DNA from: Cytophaga hutchinsonii ATCC 33406
GTDB taxonomy: Bacteria > Bacteroidota > Bacteroidia > Cytophagales > Cytophagaceae
Direction: 5' to 3'
DNA: 64,000 nt
Assembly: GCF_000014145.1 (NCBI RefSeq)
Contig: NC_008255.1
Location: 3,736,001-3,800,000, forward strand
The notes beneath the pieces were generated by a model. That model had not been told where the DNA came from, ran no database searches, and saw only the letters and a program-made list of their open reading frames with translations. Shown here piece after piece: positions 1 through 9,500 of this stretch. The position numbers were made by a program, and so were the translations under genes. How positions within the stretch are numbered: position 1 is the first letter of the stretch; the number at the start of each line of letters is the position of its first letter.

Positions 1-1575
1 TCTGTCGTCGCTGTATAACCACTTAACAATTTCTCTTGCTTCGTTTATGCTGGTAATTCCTTTTGCAGCGCCATCAACATTTGCCTGCTCATATTTAGCA
101 ACACCTGCTGTGTATTTTTTAATTTCTGTTCTGAATGTACCCGTATCTTTTACTGAAGCAGCAAATGCGTCAGCGTTTCTGTAAATAGAGTCAACGGTAT
201 TGTCAAACGCTTCAACATTTTTCTGAACCGATGCAATCAAAAACTTACGGCCTGTTTTTGCAACATCTACACGGATAATATGGTATCCGAATTGTGTCTC
301 AACAATATTTGGTAACAAACCTGGCTTAGAAGCGCCAAAGATTGCATTTTCGAACGGTTTAACCATCTGGCCTTTGCCGAACCATCCAAGATCACCGCCA
401 TTTGCAGCCGTACCATCACCGCCGTACTGAGCGGCCATTTTTTCAAAGCTTGCGCCGTTTTGAATTTCTGCTAAGATCTGCTGTGCCTGTTTTTTGGCTT
501 CCGCTTTTTTCTCTGCAGGGTCTGTTTCGTTTGTACGGAATAAAATGTGACTGGCTTTAGCCATTACATTTGTATCACTTTCAATTTTCAATATTTTAGT
601 TAGTGAATATCCTGTACCATAGGAGAACGGTCCGTAAACGCTATCAATCTGTAATGAATTTACACGTGCTGCAAGTGCTGGAGGCAGTTGATTTAACTGA
701 ACATAGCTAGGATCAGCCGGTGCATCTGAATTTGAACGGATAAACGCAGAATCGTTTTTAGCTAACACAAACTCATCTTTTAATTCCGCTAAATCTTTTT
801 TAACATAAGAACTGTCAACGCCTGTAGGCACGTTGTTGAATACTGCAAATTCAATCGATCTGCCTGCTTCAACTTCAAATTCATTTTTATGTGCTTTTAA
901 ATAATCTTCAAGCATTGCATCTGTAACCGTAATCGTTGTGTCATTGATTGAAAAATAAGGCACATATACATATTCAGCTTCTGCTTTATCATTTAACGCA
1001 TGGTAATAACGTTTTGCTTCTGCTTTTGTAACATACTCCGATTTTTTAATGATCGTTTCGTATTTGCTGCGCATTCTCTCGTTATATACGTATTCTTTTA
1101 ATGCTCTCCAGCGGCCTTTAATGCTTGCACGCTCTTCTTCTGACTGGATTTGGTCAGAATCTAAATATTTTAAAAATTGTTTCAATTGTTCTGCTGAACC
1201 GAACTGTTGTTTTACAACATCAGACATGTGTTCACCTTCTAACAAATCAACTTTTTCACCTTCAGAAATTTCGATTCCTGCTTTTTCGTAAACAACTTTA
1301 TTAACCCGTTCAAACACTAATTGTGTCCACGCAAGATCATCCATATTGGCATTGTTTCCGTTGCCGCCATATAATGCTTCTGCTTTTGTTATTTCTTTCT
1401 GGAATTCTTCAACAGTAATGTTACTGCCATCGATTTCACCTACTTTGTTATTAAAACTAGAGAAAAAAGAATTTTTTGATGTAAAAGCATCCCCTAAAAG
1501 GAATAATAATAAACCTGCTACAATAGTACCTACTACCAGGCCGGATCTTTGATTGATTTTATTGAAAATACCCAT
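1..1575 (-). CDS. ppiD: PpiD/SurA-like periplasmic peptidyl-prolyl isomerase (3' end outside window)
   Basis: Membrane-anchored periplasmic chaperone expected to assist folding of exported and outer-membrane proteins. The frame opens at the ATG at 1575 and runs off the window start, so 525 codons are visible and the C-terminus is missing. Residues about 12-31 form one membrane segment after a short basic N-terminus (MGIFNKINQRSG). A SurA-type helical region follows, then a parvulin domain at about 335-435 with HILFR, GGDLGWFGKGQMVKPF and FGYHIIRV. It is the last visible gene of the coaX-barrel-lptC run. Family assignment is firm; PpiD rather than SurA is chosen for the anchor. Confidence 0.9.
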   Translation of the reverse strand, partial: MGIFNKINQRSGLVVGTIVAGLLLFLLGDAFTSKNSFFSSFNNKVGEIDGSNITVEEFQKEITKAEALYGGNGNNANMDDLAWTQLVFERVNKVVYEKAGIEISEGEKVDLLEGEHMSDVVKQQFGSAEQLKQFLKYLDSDQIQSEEERASIKGRWRALKEYVYNERMRSKYETIIKKSEYVTKAEAKRYYHALNDKAEAEYVYVPYFSINDTTITVTDAMLEDYLKAHKNEFEVEAGRSIEFAVFNNVPTGVDSSYVKKDLAELKDEFVLAKNDSAFIRSNSDAPADPSYVQLNQLPPALAARVNSLQIDSVYGPFSYGTGYSLTKILKIESDTNVMAKASHILFRTNETDPAEKKAEAKKQAQQILAEIQNGASFEKMAAQYGGDGTAANGGDLGWFGKGQMVKPFENAIFGASKPGLLPNIVETQFGYHIIRVDVAKTGRKFLIASVQKNVEAFDNTVDSIYRNADAFAASVKDTGTFRTEIKKYTAGVAKYEQANVDGAAKGITSINEAREIVKWLYSDDR

Positions 1576-1654
1576 TTTTATACGTTTCTAAAGAATTGCA
1601 AAATAACGACAAACCTCCGTAAAAACAAAAGTCTTGTACCGTTTTGAAAATTAA

Positions 1655-1894
1655 TTATTTGTGTTTTTGTTTAAAATGCTTTTCAGGCTTAGAATCCCCT
1701 TTGTCTTTCAAGTTATTATCTTCTTTGGATTCATTCATTTTGCGGTATGTAAAACCTAAAAAAAACATGAATGTTAACATATAAAAGACATAACTGGCGG
1801 CAAATCCATTGGTCATATTCTGATGAATGGAAATCATCAGCAAACCTACCATGGAATAAAAAAGAACTACGGTAAAGGTACTTTTACTTTTCAT
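1655..1894 (-). CDS. Small two-span membrane protein of unknown function
   Basis: I do not recognise a family. The 79-residue protein has two hydrophobic segments (about residues 7-25 and 32-50) and a highly charged Lys/Asp/Glu-rich tail ending KHFKQKHK, predicting an inner-membrane protein with the tail in the cytoplasm. It begins 12 bases after the lptC stop and precedes the ppiD-like gene on the same strand, so it is probably cotranscribed in this envelope-biogenesis run. The tight spacing and protein-like composition support a real gene. Confidence 0.7.
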   Translation of the reverse strand: MKSKSTFTVVLFYSMVGLLMISIHQNMTNGFAASYVFYMLTFMFFLGFTYRKMNESKEDNNLKDKGDSKPEKHFKQKHK

Positions 1895-1906
1895 CAGGTT
1901 TGTGTG

Positions 1907-2431
1907 TTATTTAACTGAAACAATACCGACTGGTTTGCGGATGGTATAGGAGGAAAAATCCTGGTTCGCATCCATCCCCACTCCTTCAATTGTTTCGGTT
2001 GCTGTTTTTATAAATAATTGCTTTTCGGTATATATTTTTTTGGTTACAGGCGACCAGAAGAGTTCTTCTGTAGTAAGTTTTTTGCCTTCTTCCTTATTGT
2101 CAACCACTACTTTCCCGGAGATTTTATACAGGTTCTGTTCTTTATAAAAAATCGCATAATTAGAAGTGAGTATTGCTTTGGGTGTTTCTTTATTTTCAAA
2201 AAATTCCACATAAATACCTTCCGGAAATTCTCTGTCGTTTGACTGCAGCAGCAACTGAACAGGTGCTTCCAGCTTCATCTTCATCTTTCCCGAATCACTG
2301 TATATGGTTTGAATGTTGTCGGAAATCATCATAGGGCCAGTGTAGGGCTCTACATATTTTGCCTGTTCAACATCTGCCTGGCAACTGTATAGCAAAAAGA
2401 TGCATGCTGAAAATAGTACCAGTCTCAACAT
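1907..2431 (-). CDS. lptC: LptC-like LPS export lipoprotein
   Basis: Periplasmic component of the lipopolysaccharide transport bridge, which passes LPS from the LptBFG exporter toward the outer membrane. The 174-residue protein has a lipoprotein signal with lipobox LLYSC (Cys17), whereas proteobacterial LptC keeps a membrane anchor. The rest is one beta-rich LptC/OstA-like domain with typical phrases (SGKMKMKLEAP, SNYAIFYKEQNLYKISGKV). The start ATG shares a base with the upstream TAA stop (TAATG), implying translational coupling with the barrel gene. Function is inferred from the family and the envelope-gene context. Confidence 0.85.
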   Translation of the reverse strand: MLRLVLFSACIFLLYSCQADVEQAKYVEPYTGPMMISDNIQTIYSDSGKMKMKLEAPVQLLLQSNDREFPEGIYVEFFENKETPKAILTSNYAIFYKEQNLYKISGKVVVDNKEEGKKLTTEELFWSPVTKKIYTEKQLFIKTATETIEGVGMDANQDFSSYTIRKPVGIVSVK

Positions 2432-3834
2432 TATTGAATACGTCTTTTATGAAACCATTTATCGTAAATTGTCATACTTAAATGCAATCTGTAATACATT
2501 TCTGAAACCTGGTCAGAAGAAAATGTAGAACGCTGTCCGACAACGAAAGCTACATTTAATTTAGGCAAAAGCGGTTTGTCTTTTGTACGGAAACCAACCG
2601 GTATGGAAGCTCCGATTGAAGCGGAATAGTCATACAATCTGCTTCCGGCAACAACGATAGGTGTTTGTGAATAGCAAAAACCTGCACGATACGTTTTTAA
2701 TCTGTGCATGCGGTATCCTTTTGATTTATCTTTATATACACTTTGCGGTGTCCATTCTCCGCCTATTGAAATGCTGTAAGAAGCGCTGCTCAACGAATCG
2801 TTTTTGAATTTGTTCTTATCAAAATTTGACCAGTTTGTATAAGCTATATCTCCGGCAAGTGTCCAGTTTCCGGCTTTTTCAAAACTTGTTCCGATACGGT
2901 AGGTTGTTGGTATGTACGCATGGCTGGTAGACTTCGACAACGTAGAATCAAGTGTCAGCTGGTTTTTTGGATTACGGATAATTAACGCGCGGGATTCTGT
3001 TCCTTTAATATCCGGGAACACTTCAAGTGCCCCGCTAAACTTAAAACTGATTGGTTCAGGTATTTTTTTAATGCTTAATCTGCGGCCTGTAGAATCTCTG
3101 TAAAAAACAGTATCACCGATGGTTAATTGCCTGTTATAAATAAAACCTGGTTTGAAAGAAAGTCCGCTGTAATTTGTTTTTCTCTTTGTACCGATCTCAT
3201 TTTCTTTATCGGGATTTGACGCATCTGTTATCAGTTGTGAAGAAGCTTCCTGTGTAATGTTTCCAAAATTATAACTTGCTGTAACGCCCAATGACAGGTC
3301 TTTTGTAATACCGATCCCGTTCATCCACTGAAACTGATAAATACCACCATCGCCAACGTATTTATAAATGGCGGAATAGTTATTGGGATCATTAGGTACC
3401 GAACTTGTATAACTGTATTTATTCTGTACGGTTGTCATGGGAGCCAGCATCAAACCCATGGTATATACTTTTGAAACGGGAAATGTAAAAGCCAGGTGGT
3501 TGATGTTTGCACCGTTTGAATTGGATGAAATACCTCCGCCTGTAACCGTTTTGTATTGTATGGTAAAACCTACATCAAATTTTACCAGGGAATCGGAATA
3601 CTTGCCTTTAAAATTAGCCAAACCCGCAGGGTTAAGGAAATTGATGTATTCCTTACTTGTCAGGGAAGAACCGGCATATCCCATTCCCATATTCCGGATG
3701 GTTCCTCTCTGGTTCATTATATCCCCAAGCCCGACTCTTGAATAAGGAGAATTTCCCAGCCCTTGAGCGAATGATAAAATTGAAATAAAAAAAGATATTG
3801 CAAGAAGGGCTAGCCTTTTATAGACATTAAACAT
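2431..3834 (-). CDS. Putative outer-membrane beta-barrel protein
   Basis: A 467-residue protein with a signal peptide (cleavage near residue 23, SFAQ) and an N-terminal segment GLGNSPYSRVGLGD followed by NMGMGYAG and LNPAGLANF, the pattern of FadL/OMPP1-like and PorV-like Bacteroidota barrels. Alternating beta strands fill the remainder. It lies between coaX and lptC, overlapping coaX by 8 bases and sharing TAATG with lptC. A role in outer-membrane biogenesis or transport is inferred from position only; substrate and partner cannot be read from the sequence. Confidence 0.75.
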   Translation of the reverse strand: MFNVYKRLALLAISFFISILSFAQGLGNSPYSRVGLGDIMNQRGTIRNMGMGYAGSSLTSKEYINFLNPAGLANFKGKYSDSLVKFDVGFTIQYKTVTGGGISSNSNGANINHLAFTFPVSKVYTMGLMLAPMTTVQNKYSYTSSVPNDPNNYSAIYKYVGDGGIYQFQWMNGIGITKDLSLGVTASYNFGNITQEASSQLITDASNPDKENEIGTKRKTNYSGLSFKPGFIYNRQLTIGDTVFYRDSTGRRLSIKKIPEPISFKFSGALEVFPDIKGTESRALIIRNPKNQLTLDSTLSKSTSHAYIPTTYRIGTSFEKAGNWTLAGDIAYTNWSNFDKNKFKNDSLSSASYSISIGGEWTPQSVYKDKSKGYRMHRLKTYRAGFCYSQTPIVVAGSRLYDYSASIGASIPVGFRTKDKPLLPKLNVAFVVGQRSTFSSDQVSEMYYRLHLSMTIYDKWFHKRRIQ

Positions 3835-4534
3835 TATAATTCAGTATTCGATTTAAACCAATTAAATTCAACTCCGCTATTACAAAGATGGGTTCTTTTA
3901 GCCTCTTTTCAAAAAGAGAAGCATTGCCGCCGGTTAATAATACGTTAATAGGCGTATATTTATTTTGATAGGCTTCAATAAAACCTTCTATTTCAAATTG
4001 AATTCCATTCAAAACGCCGCTCATGATTGAACCTGAAGTTGATTTTCCGGTCAATGGAGGCTCTTTTTCAGCTTTTACCAACGGCAATTTTTCTGTAAAG
4101 TGTGCCAGTGCTTTAAAACGCATTTCTACACCCGGACTTATGCTTCCGCCTTCAAAAACAGCCTTTGTGTTTATAAACCCATGCGTGAGGCACGTTCCCA
4201 GATCAAAAAACAGATTGTTGCAGCCCGGGAATAATGTTGCAGCACCAACAGCGGCGGCGATCCGGTCTGTTCCTAAGGTGTGCGGCGTTTCATAATCAAT
4301 ATCAATCGGCAAGCGTGTGTGTTTATTTAAAAAATGAACCTGCGTAACTGTCTCAAGAGCAGAAAAATCTGTTTGATTGCGTACACTTGAAATGAATACA
4401 TGAACCGGTTTTTCGGCTTGTACCGCCTGCAGTACATCGTGTAACCGGCTGTAAGTCTTTGTCCATTGCAATTTCCCGCCCGAAAATGCACCTATCTTGA
4501 TATAATTGTTCCCAACATCTATTACAATATTCAT
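3827..4534 (-). CDS. coaX: Type III pantothenate kinase
   Basis: Catalyses ATP-dependent phosphorylation of pantothenate, the first committed step of coenzyme A synthesis, in the cytoplasm. The 235-residue protein has the ASKHA-fold motifs of the type III enzyme: a phosphate-binding DVGNNYIKIG at residues 6-15, GTDRIAAAVGA near 107 and DLGTCLTHGFI near 126, followed by GGSISPG. The length is near the family norm (about 240-260). It is the first gene of the minus-strand run into the barrel, lptC and ppiD genes and is divergent from anmK. Confidence 0.95.
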   Translation of the reverse strand: MNIVIDVGNNYIKIGAFSGGKLQWTKTYSRLHDVLQAVQAEKPVHVFISSVRNQTDFSALETVTQVHFLNKHTRLPIDIDYETPHTLGTDRIAAAVGAATLFPGCNNLFFDLGTCLTHGFINTKAVFEGGSISPGVEMRFKALAHFTEKLPLVKAEKEPPLTGKSTSGSIMSGVLNGIQFEIEGFIEAYQNKYTPINVLLTGGNASLFEKRLKEPIFVIAELNLIGLNRILNYNV

Positions 4535-4666
4535 GTTGTCTGATTTTACTTTGCCAAATATAACCAGTTCCAGTCTTGTTTATTAAAAATTTTCCAAGGC
4601 TATTCTGTTACCGGTTATTCTGCTTTCCTCGTATCTTGGAGCAATAAATCCACGTATGGCTTACAA

Positions 4667-5782
4667 ATGACTTCAAATATGATACATAAAAAACATACCG
4701 TTGCAGGTTTAATGTCGGGCACCTCTCTGGATGGTTTAGACATAGCTGTATGCACGTTTGAATATAAAAATGACAGATGGGTATATACGACTGTAGCGTC
4801 CACCACGATTGATTACAGTGCCGGTTTTAAACAGGAGCTTAATCAGGCTATGCGTTTACCGGGAGAGGAACTGATTTTACTAGACCGTTCTTTCGGTGCT
4901 TTTCAGGGAGAAGAAGTAAAAGCTTTTTTGCATGCCCAAGGGCTGCAGGTTGATTTGGTTGCAGCACATGGGCACACCATTTTTCATAATCCTGCGAAAG
5001 GGTATACGCTGCAGATCGGCAGCGGTGCCAGCTTATATGCTGCATGCGGAATTCCGGTTGTGTGTGATTTCAGATCGGTTGACGTGGCATACGGCGGACA
5101 AGGTGCTCCCCTGGTACCGTTAGGGGATGAACTGTTATTTTCCGCATACAGCGGCTGTCTCAATTTAGGGGGGATTGCTAATATTGGTTATATGCATTCG
5201 GGCATGAATGTAGCCTTTGACATTTGTGCGGTGAATATTGTGCTTAATGCACTGTCACTAAAAGAAGGCAAAGTATATGATGACGGCGGCAGAATCGCAG
5301 AGAGCGGATCTTTAATACCGGCACTGCTTGAAAAACTTGAAGCCCTTCCTTTTTATTCTGAAACCGGCCCAAAATCTCTGGGCCGCGAATGGGTAGATGC
5401 CGTTATTTTTCCTCTGTTAGAAAACTATTCGTCCCATTCAAACAAAGACATGATGCATACGTTTGTTGTGCATTGCGGGCAACAGATTGCTAAGGCACTT
5501 CAGGGCTTGCCTGTTAAAAATAATACCCGGAATCTGCTGATAACGGGAGGAGGTGCGTTCAATACGTTTCTGGTGGAACAGATCCGTTTACATGCAGGCA
5601 GTCAGATAGAAATTGTAGTGCCTGACACAACTACCATTCAGTATAAAGAAGCGATCATTTTTGCATTCCTGGGGTTATTACGTATGTATGACATACCAAA
5701 TGCAAAAAGCACCGTTACCGGTGCTTCTGTAAATACGATTGGCGGTGCAGTTTATGGAAGCCTTAATGACTTCTTTTCTTAA
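4667..5782 (+). CDS. anmK: Anhydro-N-acetylmuramic acid kinase
   Basis: Converts 1,6-anhydro-N-acetylmuramic acid to MurNAc-6-phosphate during cell-wall recycling. The 371-residue length matches the family. The N-terminal nucleotide-binding motif GLMSGTSLDGLD is at about 14-25; other marks are LNLGGIANIGY, AFDICAVNIVLN and ITGGGAFN near residue 290. ATG 4667 is used; a second in-frame ATG four codons later is possible. Its 3' end overlaps the convergent plsY by 20 bases, so the two genes share coding DNA at their ends. Confidence 0.95.
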   Translation: MTSNMIHKKHTVAGLMSGTSLDGLDIAVCTFEYKNDRWVYTTVASTTIDYSAGFKQELNQAMRLPGEELILLDRSFGAFQGEEVKAFLHAQGLQVDLVAAHGHTIFHNPAKGYTLQIGSGASLYAACGIPVVCDFRSVDVAYGGQGAPLVPLGDELLFSAYSGCLNLGGIANIGYMHSGMNVAFDICAVNIVLNALSLKEGKVYDDGGRIAESGSLIPALLEKLEALPFYSETGPKSLGREWVDAVIFPLLENYSSHSNKDMMHTFVVHCGQQIAKALQGLPVKNNTRNLLITGGGAFNTFLVEQIRLHAGSQIEIVVPDTTTIQYKEAIIFAFLGLLRMYDIPNAKSTVTGASVNTIGGAVYGSLNDFFS

Positions 5783-6413
5783 TCAAATACGTTTTGTTTT
5801 CTTCTCCCAAAAACAATCGCTTGATATTTTTTTTATGTGTCAATACAACCATTAAGAAAATAGCAAATCCAAAAACGATGATGATTGGGGTTTCTGTATG
5901 AAATCTTGGTATAAAGATAATCATCAGCGGGAACGCCAGTGTAGAGATCATGGAGCCGAGTGATACATATTTTGAGGTGATCAGAACAATTAAAAACACA
6001 CCCAGACAAACAAGTGCTGCTTCAAATTGTATGCTGCATACCATCCCAAGCAGCGTAGCAATGCCCTTACCGCCTTTAAAGCGTTCAAATACCGGGAAGA
6101 TGTGGCCCGCTACTGCAGAAAGACCATAGATCAGTTTATAAACATCAAGCTGAGATTTGTCTATAATATCAAAGTAAACTAAAAAAACAGCTAAGCTTGT
6201 TGCCAGCCAGCCTTTGAAAATATCGATCAGCATTACAATTGTTCCGGCCTTTTTTCCCAGAACACGGAATGTATTTGTTGCACCTGCATTTCCACTTCCG
6301 CACGTTCTTATATCAACATTATGATAATGCCGGCCATACCATATTGCGGTAATAAAGGAGCCCATTAAATAAGCTACTAAGGCACCTAAAATGATATATA
6401 AAATGTCTGCCAT
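5763..6413 (-). CDS. plsY: Acyl-phosphate:glycerol-3-phosphate acyltransferase
   Basis: Inner-membrane enzyme that transfers an acyl chain from acyl-phosphate to glycerol-3-phosphate, giving lysophosphatidic acid, the first step of phospholipid synthesis. The 216-residue polytopic protein has the conserved PlsY loops: GSFITAIWYGR, SGNAGATNTFRVLGKKAG, GHIFPVFERFKGGKGIATLLG, and a basic C-terminus. The sequence THKKNIKRL near the end is also typical. A TATCTTTG box lies 75 bases upstream on the same strand. It converges on anmK with a 20-base overlap. Confidence 0.95.
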   Translation of the reverse strand: MADILYIILGALVAYLMGSFITAIWYGRHYHNVDIRTCGSGNAGATNTFRVLGKKAGTIVMLIDIFKGWLATSLAVFLVYFDIIDKSQLDVYKLIYGLSAVAGHIFPVFERFKGGKGIATLLGMVCSIQFEAALVCLGVFLIVLITSKYVSLGSMISTLAFPLMIIFIPRFHTETPIIIVFGFAIFLMVVLTHKKNIKRLFLGEENKTYLIKKRSH

Positions 6414-6487
6414 ATTTTAATTGTACGAAATGAATTTGTGTATCGTTTCATTAATTCTAACTATCGAATTAACGTGCATTTTATGCG

Positions 6488-6495
6488 CAAAGATA
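6488..6495 (-). promoter_or_regulatory. Candidate -7 promoter box for plsY
   Basis: Minus-strand TATCTTTG exactly fits the Bacteroidota -7 element TAnnTTTG. The nearest TTTG upstream is 25 bases away (CAAA at 6521-6524 on the plus strand), slightly beyond the usual 17-23, so the -33 element is uncertain. It would give plsY a leader of about 70 bases. Confidence 0.5.
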
Positions 6496-6559
6496 CGCTT
6501 AAATTCATTCAATGAATAACCAAATTCGAATTTTACCTCGAATTTAACAAGGGATAAAT

Positions 6560-9500
6560 CTATTTAAACAGATTTTTGAGCTGTTCCTGATCGCGTTGTT
6601 TTTGCTGCTGCTCTTCAATCGTTGATTTATTGTTTGCTTTATTTTTTTCTTCCTGTTGCTGTTCGTAATTCGTATCCTGTTCCTTTAGTTTGTACTTATC
6701 CGGATTGCTTGGATCGTCCTGATATTGCTCCGGATTGGTATTCTGAATACGTTCATTTGTATTATTGGTATCGTTTAATTCCAGTTGTTTTTTACGCTGT
6801 TCTACGGAAACTGAGTCTGTAGCGAGTGTATCTGAGGTATCAAATAAATCTTCTGAAGCCGGTTCCTGATAGTCATCTTCCATTACACCGTAGTGCTCTT
6901 GGAAATTATTTTTAAACTGGTTCACTTCCATTGCTTCGGCTTGTACCATAAAGAACTTGGAACGGTCTGCCATTTCACCTTTCGATTTTTTAACGATCTC
7001 AGCTGTTACATCCGAGCTTGATGAAGCAAGCGCCAAACGGTTTTGATCGTATTTAATAAAATACCAGTTTCCATAAGAAGGTTCCAGATAGATGGTTATA
7101 ATATCCCCTGCAATAGCCTTCTTCACTTCAATGTATCCTTTTACAGATTTATTAATGTCTGATTTCAAAATGTTTGAAAGTTCAACCGGTCCTACACTAT
7201 AAAATGTTTTGTATTCCGGAGACCAGTTCATTTTAACATTAGAAAAAATAATTGCTTTTTGAAAATCAGAACTTAATGCAGAAATGGATTTTTGTCCGGC
7301 AGCACGTTTTGATTTGTATGCTTCAACACCACTGTTGTCAATGAATTCAGCGAGTTTTTGAAACAGAATATCATCATTTTTATTTTCTTTCGTCATGGCG
7401 TCAAAAGAGAATCCATCTGTATCCTGAGTCGTCGGAATCGAAAGCGTTGACAAGTTTGATCCCATTACAACCAATGGCGTAATGTTTCCTTTAAATGCAA
7501 AACCTAAGAGGTAATCAAATGTATAGAAGTCTTCTATCAGTGAAGCTTTACCATTACCGCTTACAAATGCTTTAACACTTGGGTCCGGGCGCAGCATATT
7601 AAATTTACCGCCGAACTTAATATTCGATGTATTGTCATTATATGATAAATAATTGCCTTTATACGACTTACCATTCAGCTTATCGGCAGTACCTACATTG
7701 AATTCAAGCGAATCGGGATTGTACTTTAAGATACCTGTAACAGGAAGGAAATCGAGATCTTCTTCGTGAATTTTTTCAGATATAAAGTTCGGGTATAATT
7801 GATTTGATTTGTTATCAAAAGAAAGTGATGTTACCAACGCTTTGCCTCTTTCTGATACCGCATTATTCAAATCGAGAGATACGGTATTGGATGTACCGGC
7901 ATTTACATATTTCAGCCACGAAGAATAACTCAGCTGGCCTTTTAGTGCAAGTTTAATGTATCCTTCAAACGCCAAGAATTTCTCCGGTGATTTCATGGTA
8001 ATATTTCCTTTATATAAAATCTTATCTCCCACAAAAAGAGAATCTGACTCCTGTACCTGTGCAATACCGGTAGTAAAGCCACCTGCTTTCTTTTTATCGG
8101 CAAGTGTATACTGGAAATTACTGAACAGAATCTGTAACGTATCCGCACCAAGGTTTACATACCGGTACAATGCTTCTCCGTTAAAGTTCTTTCTTCCAAG
8201 AATGTCAATATTTCCATCATACAAATGGTGGTAATTGGTCAGTGTATCAAAATCCAATATGGCATTGTTTAATGTTTCCATTACAGCATTCTCGTGGATT
8301 ACTACATGTTTTTTATCAGGCGTAATCTTACCATCATTTACAACGATATATGGAACGCCGTATATGCTTAATGTTAATGAATCAATAATATACTCTGCTC
8401 TTGAAGCATTAAATACAAGTGAATCCTGATCCTTTCTTGTTGAATAAAAATAAGACTGGGCAATATTAGACGAATCGGTTGCTGCCAGGTATATTCTCTT
8501 TTTGTCTACATCCCAGGTACCTTTACCGATACTGGTTTTATATTGTGCATAGGGGAATTCTGTACTGGCAAAACCTTCTTTCTCCGGACCAAATGTTGCC
8601 ATACCTTTTGCAATATTGTATTCAACTTTTGCCTGTGTAGATTTTAATGCCGGTTTTTCCGGGTTATCTGACTTGATTCTGAAAATAGCATCGTTAGCCT
8701 GTAAATTTTTATCCTCGAAATGGAATTTTTCAGATTCAATTTCAGCATCATCTGTAGATAATACCCCTCTGCCGAACATACCGTTATGGGTTAAGGCAAG
8801 TGTACCTACATGCGTTGCAGTAGTGTCATAAATCCGGAATGGTTTGTCGATTGATGACATATACATTGTATCAACCTTTGGTTTCCAGAGTAAACGATAG
8901 GCTTCAATTTCTACATCCGGCATAGTAACCGACGACGCAAGCAATGGATTGGTACCGGGCGTTGTGATCATTTTTGTACCAACTGTTAACGTAGAATCTT
9001 TAAAGAATACAAAGTCCGGCGATGTAAGTGTTGTATTTAAATATTTTATTTCACCATTACCTCTCAAGCCCTGGTTATCCAGTTTAAGCATGTTGTTATA
9101 CGTGGCATCACCGCCGTACATTTTATACCCTTCAACGGGTGTAGGGTGTGTAAAGCCCAGAGAGTAATCCGGCATTACAACCAATCGTTCTTCAAACGTG
9201 GGGAATACACCACCGGATTCGAAAGAACCATCAAACCCGATCACACTTGGGTCATCATTACTTAAACTGTCAACCGTAAACGGAGGTATTTTAAATTGAA
9301 AGGTTGTATCATATGCTCCGCCGGCAATATCTTTTTTATCAAAAAATACAGATGCCCCCGTTGATGCGTGGAATATTGGATACTCCGGATGGCGCTTGCG
9401 GGCAGATTTGTTATGCGGCTTATTGATGTATAAGATCCCGGAAGAATATCGCAATTCGTTACCCAATACTTTTGCTTTACCTGATTTCTTTGAATCAACA

